Origin: an uncultured Christensenella sp.
Lineage (GTDB): Bacteria > Bacillota > Clostridia > Christensenellales > UBA3700
DNA: 11,992 bases
Direction of reading: 5' to 3'
Assembly: GCA_910584975.1 (NCBI GenBank)
Contig: CAJUEA010000036.1
Coordinates: forward strand, 1 to 11,992
Position numbers and translations under genes: made by a program. Shown piece by piece: positions 6,366-11,992 of the stretch. The stretch's first letter is position 1. Each line of letters starts with the position of its first letter. The notes under the pieces were generated by a model. The model was not told the origin of the DNA. It saw only the letters and a list, made by a program, of their open reading frames with translations, and ran no database searches.

Positions 6366-6384
6366 CCCTACTATTTTACTCGGG
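6366..6384 (-). promoter_or_regulatory. Probable Rrf2 operator
   Basis: The minus-strand sequence CCCGAGTAAAATAGTAGGG is an imperfect palindrome (CCC/GGG ends, matching A/T pairs around an AAA centre). It resembles the CCC-ACTA-TAGT-GGG shape I associate with IscR/Rrf2 operators. It starts 3 bp after the -10 and covers the likely transcription start, a position suited to repression. Confidence 0.6.
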
Positions 6385-6387
6385 TTT

Positions 6388-6416
6388 ATTTTAACATATC
6401 TTTAAAGCTTTGTCAA
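6388..6416 (-). promoter_or_regulatory. Sigma-A-type promoter of the rrf2-nifS-nifU operon
   Basis: On the minus strand a perfect TTGACA (6411-6416) is separated by 17 bp from TAAAAT (6388-6393). Transcription would start near 6381, inside the palindrome read as the Rrf2 operator, and about 25 nt before the rrf2 ATG. Confidence 0.8.
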
Positions 6417-6538
6417 CAACTTTTGTTATTAATTAGCTGGATAATTTTTCATTTTCATTTTAACTGCAAATTTTTTTTGAAATACAACTAAATTTATTAC
6501 AAAAATAAAAAATATCACTACAAAATACTTCGCTAGTT

Positions 6539-7240
6539 TTATCTTATAATCAATTGATTGTCAATCAAATAGTCTTTTATTTTTTGCAATGCTTTTTTTT
6601 CTATTCTGCTCACATATGACCTAGAAATATTCATCATATTTGCAATTTCAATTTGCGTGTATACAGCAGAATTTTGCAGTCCGAATCTCATTTTTACAAT
6701 ATCAAATTCTCTTGGAATAAGGATTTTTTTCATAATATCAAGCAGTTTTTCAGCCATAATCTCATTTTCCACCTGTTGAAAAACTCCTTCTTCGTCTGTC
6801 GCAATGATATCAATAAAAGATATTTCATTGCCGTCTTTATCATAGCTGAGTGGCTCATAAAGTGATCTGTCTTGAATTCTTTTTTTAGATGCACGCAATG
6901 TCATTAAAATTTCATTTTCAATGCATCTTGCAGCATATGTCGCAAGCCCTGTTCCTTTCCCCTTAGAATATGTTTTTACAGCCTTTATCAATCCGAGTGA
7001 ACCAACCGAAATAAGCTCATCAGTATCATAATAATTATTGTATTTTTTCACAACATGTATAACCAATCTCATATTATGCTTTATCAATTTGTCTCTTGCC
7101 TCAATATCTCCGCAAGCCACCTTGTCAAGCAATTCTGACTCGGTATTTTTATCCAGTGGTTTTGGAAAATTGCCGTCCGATCCTACATAACAAGTTTGAA
7201 AAATTACATTAGATAAAAAATCAAATACTCCTGAAATCAT
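6539..7240 (-). CDS. sigK: RNA polymerase sporulation sigma factor SigK (pro-SigK form)
   Basis: This 233-residue sigma-70 family factor directs late mother-cell transcription during endospore formation (coat and cortex maturation genes). FPKPL (25-29) is typical of SigK. Region 2 spans about 46-120 (ARDKLIKHNMRLVIHVVKKY, then ATYAARCIENEILM) and region 4 ends in the helix-turn-helix YTQIEIANMMNISRSYVSRI. Residues 1-17 are hydrophobic (MISGVFDFLSNVIFQTC) and precede YVGSDGNFPKPL. This parallels the membrane-associated pro-sequence of Bacillus subtilis pro-SigK, which is removed before an equivalent Tyr-Val, so cleavage near C17/Y18 is inferred. The frame is continuous, with no skin-type element splitting it. 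AGGTGAT lies just before the ATG. It stands alone, with the rrf2 promoter 120 bp downstream and no convincing intrinsic terminator between; I could not identify a sigma-E/K-type promoter upstream. Confidence 0.88.
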   Translation of the reverse strand: MISGVFDFLSNVIFQTCYVGSDGNFPKPLDKNTESELLDKVACGDIEARDKLIKHNMRLVIHVVKKYNNYYDTDELISVGSLGLIKAVKTYSKGKGTGLATYAARCIENEILMTLRASKKRIQDRSLYEPLSYDKDGNEISFIDIIATDEEGVFQQVENEIMAEKLLDIMKKILIPREFDIVKMRFGLQNSAVYTQIEIANMMNISRSYVSRIEKKALQKIKDYLIDNQLIIR

Positions 7241-7574
7241 ATAATCACCTCATATTTAACTTATTGTCTAAAAATAATTTAATTACATAAACCAAGCTTA
7301 CTGCTTGTTTCTTTTTTTGTAATAATAAAATAAAGGCTTGTTCACATATGATTTTAATTTGAAATTAGAAATATACAACTATTGAATTAATTCTTATCAT
7401 AGTATGCTTTTTATACATTAATATAAATTTTAATGTTTATATCATATTATTGTATTTCAAACAATATTTTATATCTGTAATAACGCGATTGAAGTTTTTT
7501 TAAGTACAAATCACATATAATGCGTAAATGCAAAATTAGTTAACTTTTTCGCTTTTTATACTTGAAATTTTTGC
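7241..7574. other. Gene-free AT-rich region upstream of sigK
   Basis: About 330 bp between sigK and the HU terminator. I see no reading frame with a ribosome binding site and no recognisable RNA. A 5-bp CAAGC/GCTTG stem near 7303-7317, followed by a T-rich run on the plus strand, is too weak to call. The sigK promoter should lie here, but no match is good enough to place. Confidence 0.4.
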
Positions 7575-7604
7575 AAAAAAAATAGCACTACTTTCGCAGT
7601 GCTA
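7575..7604 (-). terminator. Rho-independent terminator of the HU gene
   Basis: On the minus strand TAGCACTGC (7604-7596) pairs with GTAGTGCTA (7591-7583) through one G-U wobble, capped by a GAAA tetraloop and followed directly by eight T residues. It lies about 20 bp after the HU stop. Confidence 0.93.
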
Positions 7605-7623
7605 AATTTTGTAGTCAAATTAA

Positions 7624-7899
7624 TTAAGCATTCAAGAAATCTTTTAAAGACTTAGTAGCTTTGAAAGCAACGCCTTTGCTTGCAGCAATCTTAATTTCTG
7701 CACCTGTTTGAGGGTTGCGACCAATTCTTTCTGGCTTCTCTTTAAGCTCGAAACTACCCAAACCTTGAACAACAACCTTGTCATTCTTAGCAACGCCGTC
7801 AGAAATAATCTTTACAAGAGCGTCCATAGCTTTTGCTACATCTACTTGAGTCAAACCTGACTCGCTTGCAATACCTGCAATAAGTTCTTTATTAGTCAT
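7624..7899 (-). CDS. hup: HU family DNA-binding protein
   Basis: This 91-residue nucleoid protein acts as a dimer that bends and compacts DNA without strong sequence preference. The standard parts are present: N-terminal helices beginning MTNKELIAGIASESGLTQVD, the core GLGSFELKEKPER (46-58), and the DNA-binding beta-arm GRNPQTGAEIKI, with R61 and the intercalating proline P63. It closes with GVAFKATKSLKDFLNA. The length is typical of HU, and no IHF-specific sign is seen. AGGAGG lies 7 nt before the ATG (core at 7905-7910). The gene is a one-gene unit, with an extended -10 promoter upstream and a strong terminator downstream, as expected for an abundant protein. Confidence 0.97.
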   Translation of the reverse strand: MTNKELIAGIASESGLTQVDVAKAMDALVKIISDGVAKNDKVVVQGLGSFELKEKPERIGRNPQTGAEIKIAASKGVAFKATKSLKDFLNA

Positions 7900-7954
7900 T
7901 TTATCCTCCTAAAATAAATCCATAAATTTCCTATGAATTTTTATTTCTGTATTT

Positions 7955-7983
7955 ATTATAGCATATTATTACCATCTAATCAA
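7955..7983 (-). promoter_or_regulatory. Promoter of the HU gene (extended -10)
   Basis: On the minus strand TTGATT (7978-7983), a 17-bp spacer and a perfect TATAAT (7955-7960) preceded by TGC form a strong sigma-A-type site. Transcription would begin about 50 nt before the HU start codon. Confidence 0.75.
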
Positions 7984-8252
7984 TAGATTATTAAAAAATA
8001 TACACAATTTTGACATTTATTTTGCAATAAATTTAGATTTTTTGCAAAAAGATTAAAAAATACTACCGATTTTTGATAGTTTTTTTAATTTTTTTTACTT
8101 TTATGCTGGTCAAAAACTTGCTATATTCTCTTAGTTTTTCTGCCATTATTGCTAAAACTCATATAAATTTACAAACACAATACTTTTTTATACGCAAAAT
8201 TTACAATTTAAGCAGTTTTATTTTTTAACATCCAAAAACAATACATACAAAT
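7984..8252. other. Gene-free AT-rich region between the HU promoter and the helicase terminator
   Basis: The whole gap from HU to the helicase gene is about 440 bp (7900-8338). Apart from the HU promoter and the helicase terminator I see only AT-rich sequence with many T runs. A TTGACA at about 8011 on the plus strand has no gene to serve. No reading frame or RNA is recognisable. Confidence 0.4.
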
Positions 8253-8274
8253 AAAAAAACGCCCTTATGAGCGT
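8253..8274 (-). terminator. Rho-independent terminator of the DEAD-box helicase gene
   Basis: On the minus strand ACGCTC (8274-8269) pairs with GGGCGT (8264-8259) through one wobble, with an ATAA loop, and the sequence runs into seven T residues (8259-8253). It lies about 65 bp after the helicase stop. Confidence 0.8.
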
Positions 8275-8338
8275 ATTTTTAAAAATATTTAGCTTTAAAA
8301 TTGCAATTATATAAATTCAAATATAAATTTATATATAA

Positions 8339-10072
8339 TTATTTTTTATTTTTTGTTCTGCCGTTTGAATTGCTAAACTTTTTGTTGTTATTAACCTTTC
8401 CTTTTGGGCTACTTGATGATTTGCCTTTGAAATTGCCTTTACTTTTATTTGAAGAATTGCTGTTTCTTTTGCCTTTTCCACTTTTATCGCTTTTTGCCTT
8501 TTCTCCTGCAACTTCAACATTAATCTTTCTTCCGTTAAAACGCATATCTTTTAAGCTTAAGATATTTTGTTCAAATTGCTTTTTAACTTCAACAAAACTG
8601 AATTTTTCCAAAACTTTGATATCCACAATGTCTTCTTTTGTGATATTAGCTTTTGAAATCACATATTTTTCGATTTCTTTTTCATTTGCGCCATCCATTT
8701 CGCCAATTGTCACAAAAAATCTGGTAGCATCCACTTTATCTTCTGTGTCAGTAGTCTTTTTCTTTTGTCCTCTGCTTTCCGTCATTTGCATATAATTGTT
8801 GCCGTCAATTACAACAGCAAGCAAATCAAGCGGAGTGTAATTTGTGCCATTTTGCTTGTTGAAATTTTCCAATTCCTTTGTCACAAAATCTTTTGTGTTT
8901 TCTCTGTTTTGTTCAAGTGATTTAAAAATATTTGCTAGTTTTTTACTGCCAAAATCACGAGAAGCAGTCATATTATCCATTTTTGTCATAGTTACCTTTG
9001 TTATCCTTTCAAAATTATCAATTAAATGTTTTTGTCCTTTAGTGTAAAATGTGTAAGCCACACCAGTTTTTTTAGCTCTTGCAGTCCTTCCTATTCTGTG
9101 AACATAAAATTCCTCATCAATAGGTGGGTCGAAGTTGAAAATTGCCTCTATATCGCTTACATCAATTCCTCTTGCAACCACATCTGTTGCAATAAGAATG
9201 TTTATTTCACCTGCACGATAGCGTTTCATAATCTTGTCACGCTGACTTTGTCTTAAGTCCCCATGCAAGCCTTCGGCAACATATCCAAAGCCACACAAAA
9301 TTTTTGTCAATTCTTCCACGCGCTTTTTGGTGTTGCAAAAGCAAATGCTTAGTTTATAGTTGTTTATATCCAAAATATCGGTTATGAAAGACACTTTGTC
9401 AGCCTCTTTACATTTAATTGCAACCTGTTTGATTTTTGGCTGTTCCTCTGCCTCTCCGACAATTTTGATTGGATCAGTTTGATAAGTATCAATAAGCTGT
9501 AAAATTTGTTTTGGCATTGTGGCACTAAACACTGCAAGTTGCTTATATTTAGGGCAAGCTTTTAATATCTTATCAATATCTGGCTTAAAGCCCATATCAA
9601 GCATTTCATCTGCCTCATCCAATGTCACGCACTCAATATTGTGCAATTTGATTGTGCGACGCTCTAAGTGATCTAATGCTCTTCCCGGCGTTGCAATTAT
9701 TATTTGAGGTTTTTTTCTTAAATTTGCAAGCTGTCTTTCAATATTTTGTCCACCATAAACAGCACAAACACGAATACTTTCGGTATATTTCAAAAGTTTT
9801 TTAAATTCGTTTGAAATTTGAATTACCAATTCGCGTGTAGGGCAAAGAATAAGCGATTTGACATCTTTACAATCTTTTGGCGTATTTGTGATTATTGGCA
9901 AAGCAAAAGCAAAAGTTTTGCCTGTGCCCGTTGGAGCTTGAGCAACAATATCATTTCCGTCAAGCATTGCAGGAATAACTTTTTCCTGTACTTGTGTAGG
10001 TTTTTCAAAGCCAAGTTCTGCGATAGCCTTTTTAAGCCCCTCTTCAATTTGTAAATCATTAAAATTTATCAT
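8339..10072 (-). CDS. DEAD-box ATP-dependent RNA helicase with DbpA-type RNA-binding domain
   Basis: This 577-residue superfamily 2 helicase unwinds short RNA duplexes with ATP. Such proteins serve ribosome assembly, mRNA turnover and cold growth in the cytoplasm. The motifs run in order: Q motif (F4 to Q27-Q29), APTGTGKT (46-53, Walker A), PTREL (78-82), TPGR (128-131), DEAD (152-155), SAT (183-185), ATDVVARGID (295-304) and HRIGRTAR (325-332). After a linker comes a compact domain starting RFFVTIGEMDGANEKEI that matches the DbpA/CsdA C-terminal RNA-binding fold. The last 50 or so residues form a disordered, strongly basic tail of Lys, Ser, Asn and Gly that probably binds RNA. It belongs to the DeaD/CshA/DbpA group; I do not assign one symbol. 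The start MINFNDLQI fits the family, but GGAA lies about 15 nt upstream, an unusually long spacing. A TATAAT at 10142-10147 is a possible -10. Confidence 0.95.
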   Translation of the reverse strand: MINFNDLQIEEGLKKAIAELGFEKPTQVQEKVIPAMLDGNDIVAQAPTGTGKTFAFALPIITNTPKDCKDVKSLILCPTRELVIQISNEFKKLLKYTESIRVCAVYGGQNIERQLANLRKKPQIIIATPGRALDHLERRTIKLHNIECVTLDEADEMLDMGFKPDIDKILKACPKYKQLAVFSATMPKQILQLIDTYQTDPIKIVGEAEEQPKIKQVAIKCKEADKVSFITDILDINNYKLSICFCNTKKRVEELTKILCGFGYVAEGLHGDLRQSQRDKIMKRYRAGEINILIATDVVARGIDVSDIEAIFNFDPPIDEEFYVHRIGRTARAKKTGVAYTFYTKGQKHLIDNFERITKVTMTKMDNMTASRDFGSKKLANIFKSLEQNRENTKDFVTKELENFNKQNGTNYTPLDLLAVVIDGNNYMQMTESRGQKKKTTDTEDKVDATRFFVTIGEMDGANEKEIEKYVISKANITKEDIVDIKVLEKFSFVEVKKQFEQNILSLKDMRFNGRKINVEVAGEKAKSDKSGKGKRNSNSSNKSKGNFKGKSSSSPKGKVNNNKKFSNSNGRTKNKK

Positions 10073-10163
10073 TTTTTATTTTGTATTTCCTTTTTTAAAT
10101 GATTATTTTTTATTATTTTGTTTATTACAAGACTAATAATCATTATATATTTGTTTGTTCGCT

Positions 10164-10205
10164 AAAAACAATACGGATGTCATATAAAATACGACAGCCG
10201 TATTG
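10164..10205 (-). terminator. Rho-independent terminator of the ppdK gene
   Basis: CAATACGG (10169-10176) pairs with CCGTATTG (10198-10205). After one mismatch, TGTC (10178-10181) pairs with GACA (10193-10196), giving a long stem. On the minus strand it is followed by five T residues (10168-10164). It lies about 35 bp after the ppdK stop and separates that unit from the helicase gene. Confidence 0.88.
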
Positions 10206-10240
10206 AATAAAACAATTTAATTTTTATCAAAAATCAAAAA

Positions 10241-11992
10241 TTACTTTCTTGGATTTTTGATGTTAGCTTGAGCTGCTGCAAGACGAGCGATTGGCACTCT
10301 GAATGGAGAGCAAGAAACATAATTCAAACCAACATTGTGGCAGAATTCAATTGTTGATGGATCGCCACCATGCTCACCACAAATACCAAGTTTGATGTTT
10401 GGTCTTGTCTTTTTACCATTTTGGATTGCGATTTCAACCAATTTACCAACACCAGTTTGGTCAAGTTTTGCAAATGGGTCAGACTCAAAAATCTTACGGC
10501 TGTAATATTCATCAAGGAACTTACCTGCATCGTCACGAGAGAAACCAAAAGTCATTTGTGTCAAATCGTTTGTACCAAATGAGAAGAATTCAGCCTCTGT
10601 TGCAATTTCGTCAGCAGTGATAGCTGCACGAGGAATTTCAATCATAGTTCCAACCATAAAATCAATCTTAACGCCGTGAGATGCCATAACTTTTTCAGCA
10701 GTTTTTGTAACTACATTTTTAACATATTTAAGTTCTTTTACATCGCCAACAAGTGGAATCATAATTTCAGGAATGATGTTTGCACCTTTCTTAGTGTTAA
10801 TTTCAATGGCAGCCTCGATAACAGCTTGAGTTTGCATTTCTGCAATTTCTGGATAAGTAATGCTCAAACGACAACCACGATGTCCCAACATTGGGTTCAT
10901 TTCGTGTAAATCCTCAATAGTTTTCTTAAGTTCTTCGAATTCCAAGCCCATTTCTTTTGCCAAAGCTTGAATTTCGCTATCCTTATGAGGTACGAACTCG
11001 TGTAGAGGTGGATCCAAGAATCTGATTGTAACAGGTCTGTCACCCATTGCCTCATAAAGTCCGATAAAGTCAGCTCTTTGCATTGGCAACAATTTGCTTA
11101 GGGCTTTGCGTCTTTCGTCCTCGTTTTTAGAAACAATCATTTCACGCATTGCAGGGATTCTATCCTCAGCAAAGAACATATGCTCTGTACGGCAAAGACC
11201 AATACCTTCTGCACCAAATTCAACAGCTTGTCTTGCATCGTTTGGAGTGTCAGCATTTGTTCTGATTTTTAGTGCCCTGCGATGGTCAGCCCATTTCATA
11301 ATTGTTGCAAACTCGCCACTTACAGTTGCACTAACAGTTGCAATTTTTTCGCCATAAATGTTACCAGTGCTACCATCAATAGAAATGTAATCATCTGCTG
11401 TATAAGTTTTTCCGTTGATAACAAGAGTTTTTTCTGCCTCGTTAACAATAAGCTCTTGGCAACCAGCAACACAGCAAGCACCCATACCACGAGCAACAAC
11501 GGCAGCGTGTGAAGTCATACCACCACGAGCAGTCAAAATACCCTCTGCAGCATACATACCTTCGATATCCTCTGGAGAAGTTTCAAGTCTTACAAGAACA
11601 ACTTTTTCGCCTTTATTTTTTCTTTCAACAGCCTCTTCTGCAGTGAAAGCAACTTTACCACAAGCAGCACCTGGAGATGCAGGAAGACCTTTTGCAATAG
11701 CCTTTGCTTTTTTGATAACTTTTTCGTCAAATGTTGGATGCAACAAAGAATCAAGTTGCTTTGGCTCAATCTTCAAAAGTGCCTCATCAGTTGTAATCAT
11801 ACCCTCTTCAACCAAATCACAAGCAATCTTCAATGCAGCACGAGCTGTTCTCTTACCATTACGAGTTTGCAACATGAAAAGCTTTCCTCTTTCAATTGTA
11901 AACTCCATATCTTGCATATCTTTGTAGTGATCTTCAAGTCTTCTTGCGATTTCAACAAATTGCTCATAAACTTCTTTGTTTGTTTCAGCAAG
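10241..11992 (-). CDS. ppdK: Pyruvate, phosphate dikinase, C-terminal part (gene runs off the window)
   Basis: The enzyme interconverts pyruvate, ATP and phosphate with PEP, AMP and pyrophosphate, and anaerobes use it in glycolysis or gluconeogenesis. The last 583 codons are present; the frame is open to the window edge, beginning about 25 codons before the internal MQDMEFTIERGK. By comparison with the 874-residue Clostridium symbiosum enzyme, about 290 N-terminal residues (most of the ATP-grasp domain) lie outside. Visible parts are the end of the nucleotide-binding domain (FTIERGKLFMLQTRNGKRTA), the swivelling phosphohistidine domain with GGMTSHAAVVARG (catalytic His codon 11509-11507), and the PEP/pyruvate TIM barrel with GICGEHGGDP (catalytic Cys codon 10381-10379). 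The His-Cys distance is 376 residues, the same as H455-C831 in the C. symbiosum enzyme as I recall it. It ends SCSPFRVPIARLAAAQANIK. A terminator follows. Confidence 0.97.
   Translation of the reverse strand, partial: LAETNKEVYEQFVEIARRLEDHYKDMQDMEFTIERGKLFMLQTRNGKRTARAALKIACDLVEEGMITTDEALLKIEPKQLDSLLHPTFDEKVIKKAKAIAKGLPASPGAACGKVAFTAEEAVERKNKGEKVVLVRLETSPEDIEGMYAAEGILTARGGMTSHAAVVARGMGACCVAGCQELIVNEAEKTLVINGKTYTADDYISIDGSTGNIYGEKIATVSATVSGEFATIMKWADHRRALKIRTNADTPNDARQAVEFGAEGIGLCRTEHMFFAEDRIPAMREMIVSKNEDERRKALSKLLPMQRADFIGLYEAMGDRPVTIRFLDPPLHEFVPHKDSEIQALAKEMGLEFEELKKTIEDLHEMNPMLGHRGCRLSITYPEIAEMQTQAVIEAAIEINTKKGANIIPEIMIPLVGDVKELKYVKNVVTKTAEKVMASHGVKIDFMVGTMIEIPRAAITADEIATEAEFFSFGTNDLTQMTFGFSRDDAGKFLDEYYSRKIFESDPFAKLDQTGVGKLVEIAIQNGKKTRPNIKLGICGEHGGDPSTIEFCHNVGLNYVSCSPFRVPIARLAAAQANIKNPRK

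Noticed and set aside
6417..6538. Terminator of sigK
   Set aside because: Only weak four-base-pair stems are present; I could not support an intrinsic terminator.
7303..7330. Possible plus-strand terminator upstream of sigK (CAAGC/GCTTG then T-rich run)
   Set aside because: Only five base pairs and no plus-strand gene to terminate.
8060..8100. ACTA...TAGT hairpin with a T run on the plus strand, and TTGACA nearby at about 8011
   Set aside because: The stem is short with a mismatch, the region is extremely AT-rich, and no plus-strand gene exists here.
8301..8795. Plus-strand frame of 164 codons opposite the helicase C-terminus
   Set aside because: It mirrors the Lys-rich tail of the helicase, producing an artificial Leu/Phe-rich protein that looks like membrane segments. 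No independent start signal.
10125..10170. Exact promoter of the helicase gene
   Set aside because: TATAAT at 10142-10147 and TTGTAA further down are both possible, but neither has a convincing partner element at the right distance.
11415..11927. Plus-strand frame of 170 codons opposite ppdK
   Set aside because: It is antisense to a conserved ppdK region including the catalytic histidine; its Ser/Ala-rich composition is that of a shadow frame.

Overview
The window is low-GC and AT-rich, with strong GGAGG-type ribosome binding sites, and every gene I can support lies on the minus strand. Gene content (pyruvate,phosphate dikinase, an apparently intact sporulation sigma factor K, an Rrf2-NifS-NifU iron-sulfur operon, an HU protein and a DUF5685/J-like pair) points to an anaerobic, probably spore-forming member of the Clostridia (Bacillota), perhaps an uncultured gut lineage. 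The phylum-level call is well supported; anything finer is inference. I see no tRNA, rRNA, CRISPR array, phage gene or transposase.

Layout in order of minus-strand transcription (right to left). At 11992-10241 is the C-terminal two thirds of pyruvate,phosphate dikinase, cut by the window edge and closed by a clear terminator. At 10072-8339 is a DEAD-box RNA helicase with a DbpA-type RNA-binding domain and a basic Lys/Ser/Asn tail, also closed by a terminator. At 7899-7624 is a single-gene HU unit with a well-formed promoter and a GAAA-tetraloop terminator. At 7240-6539 is sigK, uninterrupted and with an N-terminus resembling the membrane-associated pro-sequence. At 6356-4411 is an rrf2-nifS-nifU operon whose genes overlap by 8 nt at both junctions. 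It has a near-ideal promoter with an imperfect palindrome directly after the -10, which fits autoregulation by the Rrf2 protein. At 4273-4136 is a 45-codon gene for a small single-pass membrane protein with a very strong ribosome binding site and its own hairpin terminator.

At 3662-341 lies a probable four-gene unit: trpS, a DUF5685 protein, a short J-domain-like/TPR protein ending in six Cys-Cys pairs, and a six-helix membrane protein with an acidic tail. The first three genes overlap (1 nt and 22 nt), so the DUF5685 and J-like proteins appear translationally coupled to each other and to trpS. This is the least understood and most interesting part of the window. The DUF5685 protein carries two Asp-rich motifs about 100 residues apart, and its partner has lost the HPD motif of a true J-domain.

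The left end (1-340) has no gene. It holds a terminator for a plus-strand gene outside the window and a cluster of short related repeats (GTCAT-x-CTGAGCG...AGTCGA...ATCTC) in inverted orientation. It therefore looks like a space between convergent transcription units that collects small repeats.
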